A DNA stretch of 64,000 nucleotides from DAITPV01 sp050692555 (GCA_050692555.1 JBOGVS010000013.1:6383-70382); one strand, 5' to 3'; numbered from the stretch's first letter, positions 33,921 to 42,514 are shown. Notes: generated by a model not told the origin, from the sequence alone. Numbers and translations: made by a program.

Positions 33921-34725
33921 CCTGGCCGCCGTTGGCCCGCCAGATCTGCCCGGTGCAGAACCTGGCGGCGTCGGAGACCAGGTACAGGATCAGATAGGCC
34001 TGATCGATGGGCTGGCCCACCAGCCCGAGGGGGGAGCGCTTGCGCATCTGGTCGACGAAGGCGTCGTACTTCTCCTGGTTGAGGGTGCCGTCTTCCTCGT
34101 AGAGATGGCGGGTGGTGAACCCGCTCACCGTGAACCCTGGGGCGATGGTGTTTACTCGGATCCCCTGCTTGGCGACCTCGAGGGCCAGGGTCTTGGTGAG
34201 CTGGGCCACCGCCGCCTTGGTCATGGCGTACAGGCCGTAGCTGGGGGCGGCGATGTCGATGGCCGCCGACGCCACGTTGACGATGCTGCCCGAGCCTTGG
34301 CCCTCCATGGCCCGGACCGCGGCCTGGCACCCGAACAGGGTCCCCTTGACGTTGAGGGCCACCAGCCGGTCGACGTCCGCCTCGGACACGTCCATCAGCA
34401 GGCCGTCGGCAGGGACCCCGGCGATGTTGCACATGGCATCGAGCCGGCCGAACTCGGACACCGCCCGACTGACCAGGGCGTCGATGTCCGCTTTGCTGGT
34501 GATGTCGGTCCACTGAGCCAGGGCCTTGCCCCCCGCGTCGGTGATCGAACGAACGGTCTCCGCCGCGGCGTCCTCGTCGATGTCGCCCAGGACCACGTTG
34601 GCGCCCGCCGCGCCCAGGACCTCCCCGGTGGCCCGGCCGATCCCACTTCCGCCGCCGGTCACCACGGCGGTGCGGCCCGAGAGGTCGAACGCCGAGAGCC
34701 CGGCTCCATCGGTCTGACGGTCCAT
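33910..34725 (-). CDS. Short-chain dehydrogenase/reductase
   Basis: A 271-residue SDR: VVTGGGSGIGRATGEVLGAAGA, DITSKADIDALVSRAV, NIAGVPADGLLMDV in place of NNAG, VASAAIDIAAPSYGLYAMTKAA (Ser-Tyr-Lys) and FCTGQIWRANGG. The start was set at ATG 34725 rather than 34737: on the minus strand TATGCT (34738-34733) is a good -10 box 7 nt before ATG 34725 and would itself contain the 34737 codon. The mRNA would be leaderless and its first codons lie in operator 5. Confidence 0.87.
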   Translation of the reverse strand: MDRQTDGAGLSAFDLSGRTAVVTGGGSGIGRATGEVLGAAGANVVLGDIDEDAAAETVRSITDAGGKALAQWTDITSKADIDALVSRAVSEFGRLDAMCNIAGVPADGLLMDVSEADVDRLVALNVKGTLFGCQAAVRAMEGQGSGSIVNVASAAIDIAAPSYGLYAMTKAAVAQLTKTLALEVAKQGIRVNTIAPGFTVSGFTTRHLYEEDGTLNQEKYDAFVDQMRKRSPLGLVGQPIDQAYLILYLVSDAARFCTGQIWRANGGQVIV

Positions 34726-34728
34726 CAG
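34714..34728. promoter_or_regulatory. Regulon operator 5, overlapping an SDR start codon
   Basis: CTGACGGTCCATCAG, one mismatch in the right arm. It overlaps the predicted transcription and translation start of the SDR gene (ATG 34725, minus strand), directly downstream of the -10 box TATGCT. Confidence 0.6.
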
Positions 34729-34732
34729 ATCG

Positions 34733-34738
34733 AGCATA
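34733..34738 (-). promoter_or_regulatory. -10 box of the SDR gene, leaderless
   Basis: TATGCT on the minus strand, 7 nt before ATG 34725. Confidence 0.5.
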
Positions 34739-34769
34739 GCGGCTCGGGCCCTACCGGCGAGGCTGGGCC

Positions 34770-34799
34770 TTGACTCCGGCGCCGCTTGGTGGCTATGCT
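34770..34799 (+). promoter_or_regulatory. Sigma-70 type promoter of ribBA
   Basis: TTGACT (34770-34775), 18-bp spacer, TATGCT (34794-34799). Transcription would start near 34806, so the in-frame TTG at 34802 would be excluded and ATG 34817 used. No room is left for an FMN riboswitch between the promoter and the gene. Confidence 0.55.
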
Positions 34800-34816
34800 T
34801 TTTGCAGAGCCGACCG

Positions 34817-36088
34817 ATGATTCAATATAGCAAACACCCTTACGAGGCCGGGCGGTGGGCCACGTCCTCGATCGAGGAGGCCGTGGAGGCCATCGGCCGC
34901 GGCGAGATCGTGATCGTGGTCGACGACCCGGGCCGAGAGAACGAAGGCGACTTCGTGATGGCGGCCGACAGGGTTACCCCGGAAGCGGTCAACTTCATGG
35001 TCACCCACGGACGGGGGATCGTGTGCACGCCGATCACGGAAGAGCGGACCCGGGAGCTCGGGTTCCCCGCCATGGTCCCCGAGCAGGGCGACGAGGGATG
35101 CGCCTTCACCGTGTCGGTGGACCTCCGCCATCCGCCGAACACCGGGACCTCCGCGTTCGACCGGGCGGCGTGCATGGCCCGGATCGTGTCGTCCGACGCC
35201 CGCCCGGAAGACTTCCGGGCTCCCGGGCACGTGTTCCCCTTGCGGGCTCGGTCCGGAGGCGTGCTGGAGCGGCCGGGGCACACCGAGGCCGCCGTGGACC
35301 TGGCCCGCCTGGCGGGCCTGGCTCCGGCCGGGGTGATCTGCGAGATCCTCAACGACGACGGGTCCATGGCCCGGATGGACGACCTCCTGCGGCTCGCCGA
35401 GATCCACGGGCTGCACCTGGTGACCATCGCCGACTTGATCGCCTACCGCCTTCGCCGCGAGACCCTGGTGAACCGGGTGGCCGAGGCCCGCATCCCCACC
35501 GCGTTCGGCGACTTCACCGCGGTGGCGTACCGATCGGAGATCGACGGTCTCGACCACGTGGCTCTGGTGCTGGGGGAGCCGCGGGGCGGGGAAGACGTCC
35601 TGGTCCGGATGCACTCGGAGTGCCTCACCGGTGACGTGTTCGGGAGCCTGCGCTGTGACTGCTCCGCACAGCTCCGGGAGGCCACTCGAGCCATCGCCCG
35701 GGAAGGTCGCGGGGTGATCGTGTACCTGCGAGGCCACGAGGGTCGGGGCATCGGGATCGTGGAGAAGCTCCGAGCCTATGAGCTCCAGGATCAGGGAGTG
35801 GACACCGTGGAGGCCAACATCCGCCTGGGGTTCTCCCCGGACACCCGTACCTACGACACCGGGGCCCAGATCATCCGGGACCTGGGTGTCGCGTCCGTCC
35901 GGCTGCTCACCAACAACCCGGCGAAGAGCGCGGCCCTCGAGGAGCACGGGATCACCGTGGTCGACCGCATCCCGTTGGAGACCGCTCCCACCGAGGACAA
36001 CCTGCGGTACCTGGAGACCAAGCGAGACCGGCTCGGCCATGACCTGACCCTGGACCGAGCGATCCTCGAGATGGTCGACCCGGCGTAA
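34817..36088 (+). CDS. ribBA: Bifunctional 3,4-dihydroxy-2-butanone-4-phosphate synthase / GTP cyclohydrolase II
   Basis: Makes both riboflavin precursors: DHBP from ribulose 5-phosphate and the pyrimidine from GTP. The N-terminal half (about 1-205) has DDPGRENEGDFVMAA, FMVTHGRGIVC and NTGTSAFDRA; the C-terminal half (about 206-400) has the GCH II zinc site CLTGDVFGSLRCDCSAQL, LRGHEGRGIGIVEKLRAYEL and VRLLTNNPAK. 423 residues from ATG 34817, normal for the family. A riboflavin gene inside a region rich in flavoenzymes may reflect high flavin demand, though no operator of the CTGAC type precedes it. Confidence 0.95.
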   Translation: MIQYSKHPYEAGRWATSSIEEAVEAIGRGEIVIVVDDPGRENEGDFVMAADRVTPEAVNFMVTHGRGIVCTPITEERTRELGFPAMVPEQGDEGCAFTVSVDLRHPPNTGTSAFDRAACMARIVSSDARPEDFRAPGHVFPLRARSGGVLERPGHTEAAVDLARLAGLAPAGVICEILNDDGSMARMDDLLRLAEIHGLHLVTIADLIAYRLRRETLVNRVAEARIPTAFGDFTAVAYRSEIDGLDHVALVLGEPRGGEDVLVRMHSECLTGDVFGSLRCDCSAQLREATRAIAREGRGVIVYLRGHEGRGIGIVEKLRAYELQDQGVDTVEANIRLGFSPDTRTYDTGAQIIRDLGVASVRLLTNNPAKSAALEEHGITVVDRIPLETAPTEDNLRYLETKRDRLGHDLTLDRAILEMVDPA

Positions 36089-36097
36089 GGAGTGGAG

Positions 36098-36691
36098 ATG
36101 ACGATCGACGGCACCGCACGCATCGTGGGGATCGGCGGCACCACCCGGCCGGGATCCTCCACCGAGAAGGCCCTTCAGTACGCGCTGAGCGTGTGCCGGG
36201 AAGAGGGCGCCGCCGTCACCTGCTTCACGGCCCGGGAGCTGGCCACCCTGCCGCACTACGCACCGGAGGATCCCGATCGGTCGGAGACGGCTCTTCGCCT
36301 GCTGGATGAGTTCCGCCGGGCCGATGGGATCATCATCGCCTCGCCCGGCTACCACGGGGGAATCTCCGGCCTTCTGAAGAACGCCCTCGACTACACCGAG
36401 GACCTCCGCGACGACCCCCGGCCGTACTTCTCCGGCGTGCCGGTCGGATGCATCGCCACCGGCATGGGATGGCAGGGCGTCGTGTCCACGGTCCAGGCCC
36501 TCCGGGACGTCGTCCACGCGCTGCGCGGGTGGCCCACTCCGATGGGGGCCGCGCTCAACACCGCGGGGAAGTGCTTCGGGGAGAACGGCGAGCCCCTGGA
36601 GGAGAAGGTCCGGTTCCAGCTCGCCACCGTGGCCAACGAGGTGTTGTCCTTCACAGCCTGGCGGGGAGCCGGCCTCCCGGCCACGAGCTGA
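36098..36691 (+). CDS. NADPH-dependent FMN reductase family flavoprotein
   Basis: A 197-residue flavodoxin-fold protein that would reduce FMN or use it to reduce a substrate. FMN-binding loop GIGGTTRPGSSTEKAL (about 11-26), SPGYHGGISGLLKNALDY (about 85-102) and PVGCIATGMGWQGVVS. ATG 36098 has the ribosome binding site AAGGAG (36087-36092), overlapping the ribBA stop region, so the two genes form one operon. A supply of reduced FMN to the LLM-type monooxygenases nearby is plausible but not shown. Confidence 0.87.
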   Translation: MTIDGTARIVGIGGTTRPGSSTEKALQYALSVCREEGAAVTCFTARELATLPHYAPEDPDRSETALRLLDEFRRADGIIIASPGYHGGISGLLKNALDYTEDLRDDPRPYFSGVPVGCIATGMGWQGVVSTVQALRDVVHALRGWPTPMGAALNTAGKCFGENGEPLEEKVRFQLATVANEVLSFTAWRGAGLPATS

Positions 36692-36696
36692 ACCGC

Positions 36697-36717
36697 AGCC
36701 CAGGAATAACTTGGGCT
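36697..36717. terminator. Hairpin after the ribBA operon
   Basis: AGCCCA and TGGGCT form a 6-bp stem (7 with a G-U pair) around an A-rich loop. No T run follows, so termination is only possible, not certain. Confidence 0.35.
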
Positions 36718-36736
36718 CGGAGGTGGCCCAGAACTC

Positions 36737-37465
36737 GTGCCCGATACAGAGGAGTCATCTCCGATGGAACTGATGGTCAAGGGAGAAACTCTCGGGATCG
36801 AGAGGGCGAAGGAGCGCATCAAGAAGTACGCCTTCAGAACAGAACCCCTTCACTTCAAAGCGCCAAAGGGACCTGCGTATGGACTGGAACCTGAACTGCC
36901 GGACAGGCCGCAGCGCGCCTACCGAACGTTTGATTGTGTCCCAGCCGATCCCGGCCGTGATCTTACTCCGCATGATGTCTTCCTGATTTCCGGCATCAAC
37001 GGTGAGCTCAATCAGAGACGCGTCGCTTCCGCGCTTGCGGTGTTACCTGCTGTCAACAACGCGCTTCGGAAGATCAACGAAGAGACGAAATTCTGGAGAT
37101 TGAGTCGGACTGAGATTGCCCCCGAAGGAGAGCCGGTGCGAGGAACAGATGCCTGGTGGATGCACCGCGCGTGGTGGCTTCTTATGGGGGCTCCAGACAT
37201 CGAGGTGACGATCACGCACAAGATCCTTCATCACAAGCGTCCCGATGTCTTCCCTCTAATCGACAGGAGCACGCTGGCTGGGTTGGGACCAGGCCGGGCG
37301 TGGTTGCGAATCCACGATGATCTTGCTGCGACCCCGGGGGCCTGGGCTGACCTTGAGGACTGGTTCGAGAAGCTTGCAGCGCTTTCGGAAGGTGTGTCCC
37401 TCACGCGGCTTCGGCTCCACGACATTCTCCTTTGGGAAAGAGAGAGCCCAGACGGTTCGGCGTGA
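36737..37465 (+). CDS. Unrecognised cytoplasmic protein (possibly DUF6308-like)
   Basis: A 242-residue soluble protein with no signal peptide or membrane helix. Notable parts are the lead with AKERIKKYAFRTEPLHF, HDVFLISGINGELNQRRVASALAVLPAVNNAL and ITHKILHHKRPDVFPLIDR, then a tryptophan-rich C-terminal third. The phrase pattern recalls DUF6308 proteins, whose function is unknown; I am not sure of this match. Base composition is clearly less G+C-rich than the flanks, with many A/T third positions, which suggests acquisition by transfer. The adjacent gene, an AAA ATPase with similar composition, is convergent with it. Confidence 0.65.
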   Translation: MPDTEESSPMELMVKGETLGIERAKERIKKYAFRTEPLHFKAPKGPAYGLEPELPDRPQRAYRTFDCVPADPGRDLTPHDVFLISGINGELNQRRVASALAVLPAVNNALRKINEETKFWRLSRTEIAPEGEPVRGTDAWWMHRAWWLLMGAPDIEVTITHKILHHKRPDVFPLIDRSTLAGLGPGRAWLRIHDDLAATPGAWADLEDWFEKLAALSEGVSLTRLRLHDILLWERESPDGSA

Positions 37466-37478
37466 CGCAGGCTCTGGC

Positions 37479-38642
37479 TTAGAAACCGACGGCTCTGGCT
37501 TTCTCGATCGTTCGTCCGCTCAAGGCTGCATGAACATTGGCGATGGTGGCGGCAGCCCCGGTGAGAGAGTCTGGGACAGGTGTTTTGCGAGAAGCGAACC
37601 AGGCCTCGACTTCATTGGCGGCGAGTTCAAGGAACTCCACCTGCGCCGCGCATCGGCCAGGTCTGGACACGGCAGGGTGGATCCGCTCGATCGGCTCGTT
37701 TGTGGTTACTAGCATCAGGAGGCGAAGCCCTTGACCCAAGAACCCATCCATGAGGTTGAGTACTCGAGATAGCCCCTGGCCCATCTGCATCCGGGCGTCA
37801 GGCGCCAGGATCTCTCCCATATCTTCGAGTACCAAGACCGTCCACCGATCCTTCCCGCTCTTCCTTGCTTCGGGAGCGTCGAGGACGACCTCGAATAGGT
37901 ATCCGGGCTCACGTCCAAATAGGACCTCAGGGTCGGTGATGTAGTGGAAGTCGGCCCAGTCGCGCCATTCCCAAGCGAGAGCTCGAATCGCGAATGTCTT
38001 GCCGGTGCCTGGCGGCCCGTGCCAAAGGATCAACTGGCCCCCTTCGCCTGGAGCCTCGCCCTCCATGAGGGGATTCAGCTTCTGACGCGTTGGAGCCGAA
38101 TAGTTATCGGCGATCTCCTCCCAACTTGGGACTTCGATCTCCCTGGTTCGATTGAGCCCGCGCTCGTTGAAGTGCCAAACGGACAGCGGAATCAGGCGCT
38201 GGGCTTCGTCGAAAATTCGCTCAGGTATCAACACCTGAAGTCCCTTGATGGCCTCCTGTACATCCGTCCGATCGGGGCCGGCCACCAGGCACTGAACTCC
38301 TCCAGCGACCAGGCTGAAGTGAACGAGGCATCCGCCGAACCGACCAACGATTTCATCTCCCGCCCACAAGCTTCGGAAAATGACCTCGTCAGCGGCATCA
38401 ACAAGGACGCTTAGGTCTTCAGTGGCTGTGACCCACTGACTATGTTCGACGTCCGGGTACGACTCTTCCAAGGTCAGGTGGAGCCAGGTGAACAGGCCGA
38501 TGTGTCCCGGACGCCCCTCGGCCCACACCTGCACCGGGGGGTGCGCCAATCGTTCTCCTCTCCGGCCTGCACCGTACCAGCCCCCTCTGACACAATCGGA
38601 CGACGGTCCGCAGGACGACATCCGGGTGGGGCTTCCGGGCAC
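37479..38642 (-). CDS. AAA family ATPase (DUF5925-type)
   Basis: A 387-residue protein whose C-terminal half is an AAA ATPase: Walker A LWHGPPGTGKTFAIRALAWE (about 208-227), Walker B TVLVLEDMGE with Asp in place of the usual Asp-Glu order, sensor 1 LMLVTTNEPIERIHPA and arginine finger SRPGRC. The first half (about 55-200) matches what I recall of DUF5925 proteins, an actinobacterial family of unknown role. The annotated ATG at 38642 gives a Gly/Arg-rich lead of about 35 residues that may not be translated; the GTG around residue 38 is an alternative. Lower G+C than flanking genes. Confidence 0.8.
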   Translation of the reverse strand: MPGSPTRMSSCGPSSDCVRGGWYGAGRRGERLAHPPVQVWAEGRPGHIGLFTWLHLTLEESYPDVEHSQWVTATEDLSVLVDAADEVIFRSLWAGDEIVGRFGGCLVHFSLVAGGVQCLVAGPDRTDVQEAIKGLQVLIPERIFDEAQRLIPLSVWHFNERGLNRTREIEVPSWEEIADNYSAPTRQKLNPLMEGEAPGEGGQLILWHGPPGTGKTFAIRALAWEWRDWADFHYITDPEVLFGREPGYLFEVVLDAPEARKSGKDRWTVLVLEDMGEILAPDARMQMGQGLSRVLNLMDGFLGQGLRLLMLVTTNEPIERIHPAVSRPGRCAAQVEFLELAANEVEAWFASRKTPVPDSLTGAAATIANVHAALSGRTIEKARAVGF

Positions 38643-38669
38643 CGGCTGGCGACTCCGCGTCGCCGACTC

Positions 38670-39119
38670 CTAGCCCTGGCGCGGGGGCCGCTGCTGGAGG
38701 ATCTCCTTGAATCGCCGGTGGGTCTCCTCGGCCTGTTTCCTGAGCGAGCGACCGATCACCGGCTGCATGATCTTCAACGGCCCGGAGATCGACATGGTGA
38801 CGACTTCTCTCACCAGCGTCCCGGTTCCGGACGACTCGAAGGTCTGCGCCGCCTTGACGCGGATAGGCCCCGAGTCACTGACGATGGTGAGCCTGCGATC
38901 CGGCTCGTATTCCACAACCTCGATGGGAGCCTCGATCCGGCGCCGTCCCATCCGGCGAACGTTGCGCCAGGTGGCCCCCACCCCGACCGGTCCGGAGGAC
39001 GTTTGCTCGATCTCCTCGACCCACGGGTCGTGTCTGGGGACGTTGTCGAGGTCCGCCAGATAGGCGAAGACTTCCCCGATCGGTCGATCGACGAACGTCT
39101 CGACCTCCTGCCGGATCAT
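38670..39119 (-). CDS. SRPBCC (START-like) family protein
   Basis: A 149-residue helix-grip protein with a hydrophobic pocket: the start IRQEVETFVDRPIGEVFAYLADLDNVPRHDPWV is diagnostic of polyketide-cyclase/dehydrase-type SRPBCC proteins, and the end LKIMQPVIGRSLRKQAEETHRRFKE is the long C-terminal helix. Members bind lipids, sterols or polyketides. ATG 39119 was chosen over the longer open frame, since upstream codons cross operator 6 and the opposing gene. It shares operator 6 with the acyl-CoA dehydrogenase operon. Confidence 0.83.
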   Translation of the reverse strand: MIRQEVETFVDRPIGEVFAYLADLDNVPRHDPWVEEIEQTSSGPVGVGATWRNVRRMGRRRIEAPIEVVEYEPDRRLTIVSDSGPIRVKAAQTFESSGTGTLVREVVTMSISGPLKIMQPVIGRSLRKQAEETHRRFKEILQQRPPRQG

Positions 39120-39157
39120 CGCGGCTGCATTGTGGCCTACCGAGGCCTGGTAGATAT

Positions 39158-39172
39158 CTGACGGTCCGTCAG
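39158..39172. promoter_or_regulatory. Regulon operator 6, the most symmetric site
   Basis: CTGACGGTCCGTCAG. The symmetry extends to 39153-39177, 25 bp palindromic except for the central base. The flanking arms create -10-like boxes on both strands (TATCCT at 39174-39179 plus, TATCTA on the minus strand), so one bound repressor would block both divergent promoters. Confidence 0.75.
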
Positions 39173-39189
39173 ATATCCTTCTGACCAGC

Positions 39190-40368
39190 ATGAACTTCGG
39201 ATGGTCCGAGGAAGAGAAGGCCTTCCAGCAGGAGGTCCGGGACTTCATCCGGGAGCACTCGTCTCCCGAGGTCACCGACCCTCGCCGGGACGGGATGGCC
39301 CAGCTGGTGGACAGTCCCGAGCGGCGGGCCTTCATGAAGGCCATGGCCGATCGGGGCTGGATCGGTCTGTCGTGGCCCAAGGAGTACGGGGGAGGGGGAG
39401 CTCCCGGGGTCTACGAGTACCTCCTGAACGAGGAGCTGGCCGCCGCCGGCGCCCCGCTCATCGGCAAGGGTGTGGGGATCATCGGCAAGACCATCATCCG
39501 GCACGGCAGCGAGAAGATGAAGCAGGAGTTCCTGCCGAAGATCCGGGCCGCCGAGATCGAGTTCGCCATCGGCTACACCGAGCCGAACGCCGGCTCCGAC
39601 CTGGCGTCCCTGTCGATGCGAGCCACCCGCGACGGCGACGGATGGCGGCTGAAGGGCCAGAAGCGGTTCACCACCTCGGCGCACTTCGCCGACTGGTACT
39701 GGGTGGCGGCCCGCACCGACCCCGAGGCGCCCAAGCACAAGGGCGTGACGCTGTTCCTGATCGCCATGGACGCCGAGGGGATCTCAGTGGTCCCCATGGA
39801 CACCATCGGAGACGAACGCACCAACGAGGTGTTCCTGGACGACGTGTGGGTCAGCGACGACTACGTGGTCGGTGAGGTCAACAAGGGCTGGTACTACATC
39901 TCCGAGGCCCTGGACTTCGAGCGGTTCACGCTGTTCACGATCTCGGCGTACGTCAAGCGGTACCAGGCCCTCCGCGACTACGTCCGCACCGCGACCAAGG
40001 ACGGCCAGCCCCTGAAGGACGATCCTCACGTCCGGCGAACCATGGCCTGGCTGGCCACGTGGATCGAGGTGGCCAAGATGCACACCGCCCGGGTGATCGC
40101 CAAGGCGGCCGCCGGCGGCGTGCCCAACATCGAGGCGGCCATGTTCAAGCTGTGGACCACGGTCACCGGCCAGAAGGTCAACGACGAGTTCCTGTCGATG
40201 GTCGGCCCGGCCGGAGCGCTGCGCCGGGGGACCGAGCACGCGCCGCTCGACGGGCGGTTCGAGTTCTCCTACCGCTACAGCGTGGTGGACACCGTGGGCG
40301 CGGGAACCTCCGAGGTCCAGCGGAACATCGTGGCCCGCAGGGGCCTGGGGCTCCCGGTCGAGGCCTGA
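39190..40368 (+). CDS. Acyl-CoA dehydrogenase (FadE26/31-like)
   Basis: A 392-residue FAD-dependent acyl-CoA dehydrogenase. LSWPKEYGGGGAPGVYEYLL, FAIGYTEPNAGSDLASLSMRA, LKGQKRFTTSAHFADWYW and GAGTSEVQRNIVARRGLGLP are conserved. The Glu of YEG-type enzymes is Ala in VGAGTSEVQ. Its presumed partner subunit is encoded four genes on, at 42515, so this may be an alpha-beta pair split by the CoA-transferase and hydratase genes. First gene of the operon under operator 6; the ATG is 17 bp from the site. Confidence 0.9.
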   Translation: MNFGWSEEEKAFQQEVRDFIREHSSPEVTDPRRDGMAQLVDSPERRAFMKAMADRGWIGLSWPKEYGGGGAPGVYEYLLNEELAAAGAPLIGKGVGIIGKTIIRHGSEKMKQEFLPKIRAAEIEFAIGYTEPNAGSDLASLSMRATRDGDGWRLKGQKRFTTSAHFADWYWVAARTDPEAPKHKGVTLFLIAMDAEGISVVPMDTIGDERTNEVFLDDVWVSDDYVVGEVNKGWYYISEALDFERFTLFTISAYVKRYQALRDYVRTATKDGQPLKDDPHVRRTMAWLATWIEVAKMHTARVIAKAAAGGVPNIEAAMFKLWTTVTGQKVNDEFLSMVGPAGALRRGTEHAPLDGRFEFSYRYSVVDTVGAGTSEVQRNIVARRGLGLPVEA

Positions 40369-40372
40369 GCGA

Positions 40373-41518
40373 GTGGCAGACCAGCCGATCTCGGGGTTCT
40401 CCGTCCTCGACCTCTCCACGGTGGGGCCCGGGAGCCGGTGCACGGCGCTGCTTGCAGACCTCGGCGCCGACGTGATCAAGGTGGGTGCCCCCAAGGGCCG
40501 GATCAACCCGCCGTTCTTCTCGTACGGTGCAGGACGTGGGACCCGACGGATCCGGATCGACCTCCGGGCTCCCGAGGGGCGCGACGCGTTCCTCCGCCTG
40601 GCCATGGGGACTGATGTGGTCGTCGAGGGCTACCGGCCCGGCGTGGCCGACCGGCTCGGCGTGGGATACACCGACGTCCGGAAGGTCAACGAGAGCGTGG
40701 TGTACTGCGCGATCACCGGGTACGGACAGGAGGGGCCCTACGCCGGATGGGCCGGCCACGACCTCAACTATCTGGGGGTCGGTGGGTTCCTGGGAACCCA
40801 GGGCATCCGGGACGATGGGGGACCGGCGATCCCCGGCGCCACGGTGGCCGACAGCGCCGGCGGAGGGATGCTCGCCGCCATCGCCATCCTGGCGGCGCTG
40901 GTGCGCCGGGCGAGCACCGGTGAGGGGAGGTTCCTCGACGTGTCCACCACCGAGGGTGTCCTGTCGCTGATGACCCTGCCCATCGACGAGTACCTGGCCA
41001 CCGGCAAGGAGACCGGCCCCGGCTCCAGCCTGCTCACCGGCGGGTACGCCTGCTACGACGTGTACCGGACACGGGACGGCAAGTGGCTCTCGGTGGCCGC
41101 CATCGAGCCGGCGTTCTTCGCCAACCTGTGCCGCGCCCTGGACAGCGAGGAGTGGATCCCTCATCAGATGGACCCCGACCGCCAGGAAGAGATCAGGGAG
41201 GCGTTCCGGGCCGCGTTCGCTGGCCGGGACCGCGATGAATGGGTGGCCGAGCTGGGGCCGGCGGACACTTGCGTCGCCCCGGTGCTCACCATCGCCGAGG
41301 TGGCCGAGCACCGGCACTTCGCCGCTCGAGGCGTGTTCGCCGAAGCCGAGCACCCCGAGCAGGGACGGTTCCGGCAGCTGGCTCCGGTGGTGGCCGGCGT
41401 CGAGCGACGGACGGAGTACCAGGCGGGACCCACGGGGACGATCGACCAGATCTTGGGGGAAGCCGGGATGACCCCGGACGAGGTCGAGAACCTCAAGAGC
41501 AAGGGCGTGGTGGCCTGA
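40373..41518 (+). CDS. CaiB/BaiF family protein, alpha-methylacyl-CoA racemase-like
   Basis: A 381-residue class III CoA-transferase fold protein: SVLDLSTVGPGSRCTALLADLGADVIKV at the start, the ITGYGQEGPYAGWAGHDLNYLG segment and RRASTGEGRFLDVSTTEGVLS. The GHDLNYL motif with a His before Asp matches alpha-methylacyl-CoA racemases, which invert the methyl branch of sterol side chains so that acyl-CoA dehydrogenases can act. A CoA-transferase role remains possible. Sits between a dehydrogenase and a hydratase pair in one operon, which favours the racemase reading. Confidence 0.85.
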   Translation: MADQPISGFSVLDLSTVGPGSRCTALLADLGADVIKVGAPKGRINPPFFSYGAGRGTRRIRIDLRAPEGRDAFLRLAMGTDVVVEGYRPGVADRLGVGYTDVRKVNESVVYCAITGYGQEGPYAGWAGHDLNYLGVGGFLGTQGIRDDGGPAIPGATVADSAGGGMLAAIAILAALVRRASTGEGRFLDVSTTEGVLSLMTLPIDEYLATGKETGPGSSLLTGGYACYDVYRTRDGKWLSVAAIEPAFFANLCRALDSEEWIPHQMDPDRQEEIREAFRAAFAGRDRDEWVAELGPADTCVAPVLTIAEVAEHRHFAARGVFAEAEHPEQGRFRQLAPVVAGVERRTEYQAGPTGTIDQILGEAGMTPDEVENLKSKGVVA

Positions 41519-42024
41519 TGCCGCTGGCCGAAGCCGACGTGGAGTCCTGGGTCGGCAGGACGCTCGACGCCGGGCCCGGCGACGTGGTGGTCGATCGCGG
41601 CCACGTCCAGCATTGGTGTGAGGCCGTGGAGAACGCCAACCCGCTGTTCTGGGACGACCGCGTGGCCGACGAGCTGACCGATGGCCCCATCGCCCCACCC
41701 ACCATGCTGTCGGTGTGGATGCGGCCGCTGACGTGGAAGCCTGGGTCGGACGACACGATCCGGCCCATGGAGCTCCACTTCCAGCTGAAGGAGGCCTTCG
41801 ACCTCCCCGAGGGGATCGTGGCGGGGAACGAGATCGAGTTTCACACGCCGGTTCGGCCGGGCGACCGGATCAGCACCAGGCAGTCGGTTCGGGAGATCGG
41901 CGAGGTCAAGGAGAACCGCCTGGGGACCGGACGGAACTGGACGATCGACGTGACCTACACGAACCAGCGCGGCGAAGTGGTGGGGATCGAGTCGTACACG
42001 ATGTTCTCGTACCGGCGGGGCTGA
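41518..42024 (+). CDS. MaoC-type dehydratase subunit with FAS1-like domain
   Basis: A 168-residue hot-dog protein: VDRGHVQHWCEAVENANPLFWDD, PPTMLSVWMRPLTW and the ELHFQLKEAFDLPEGIVAGNEIEF stretch. It corresponds to the N-terminal, non-catalytic type subunit of a heteromeric hydratase; the catalytic Asp-His pair is expected in the next protein. The ATG overlaps the CoA-transferase stop (TGATG). Confidence 0.82.
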   Translation: MPLAEADVESWVGRTLDAGPGDVVVDRGHVQHWCEAVENANPLFWDDRVADELTDGPIAPPTMLSVWMRPLTWKPGSDDTIRPMELHFQLKEAFDLPEGIVAGNEIEFHTPVRPGDRISTRQSVREIGEVKENRLGTGRNWTIDVTYTNQRGEVVGIESYTMFSYRRG

Positions 42025-42025
42025 G

Positions 42026-42508
42026 ATGGCGGACGCGAACGTGCTGACGACGGCGGGCATCGAACCCGGCCTTCGCCTTCCCACTCTGGAAGTGCCGATC
42101 ACCGCTCGGACCGTGATCATCGGGGCCTCAGCAAGCAGGGACTGGCAGCCCCAGCACCATGAGCACGCCTGGGCGGTGGAGCGGGCCGGCACCCGGGACA
42201 TCTTCCTGAACACTCCCACCCAGGCCGGGTGGATCGAGAAGTACCTGACCGACTGGACCGGGCCACGAGGTCGCCTGGGGCGGCTCGGGTTCCGGATGCG
42301 CCGGTCCGTCTACCCGGGGGAGACGCTGGTGTTCAACGGCGTCGTCCGCGACGTCTCCGTGGACGATGCCGGTTGCAGCTGGGCCGACGTCGATGTGGAG
42401 CTCACCGTGGACGGCGAGCTGGCCACCGAGTGCGCTGCGAGGATCGCCCTTCCCAAGGAAGCGGAGGACAACCCATGGACCAGGGACCCATCGAGTTGGA
42501 AGCCGTGA
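42026..42508 (+). CDS. MaoC-type enoyl-CoA hydratase subunit
   Basis: A 160-residue hot-dog protein with the hydratase region GASASRDWQPQHHEHAWA (Asp and His of the catalytic motif) and IFLNTPTQAGWIEKYLTDWTGP. It begins 1 nt after the stop of its partner. The pair would hydrate the enoyl-CoA made by the dehydrogenases of this operon. It is the second MaoC pair in the window (the other is at 8213-9093). Confidence 0.83.
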   Translation: MADANVLTTAGIEPGLRLPTLEVPITARTVIIGASASRDWQPQHHEHAWAVERAGTRDIFLNTPTQAGWIEKYLTDWTGPRGRLGRLGFRMRRSVYPGETLVFNGVVRDVSVDDAGCSWADVDVELTVDGELATECAARIALPKEAEDNPWTRDPSSWKP

Positions 42509-42514
42509 GCTGAC

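Noticed and set aside
40178..41698. 506-codon minus-strand frame opposite the CoA-transferase and dehydrogenase genes
   Set aside because: Antisense shadow: the plus-strand genes have full family motifs and overlapping starts, and this frame has none.
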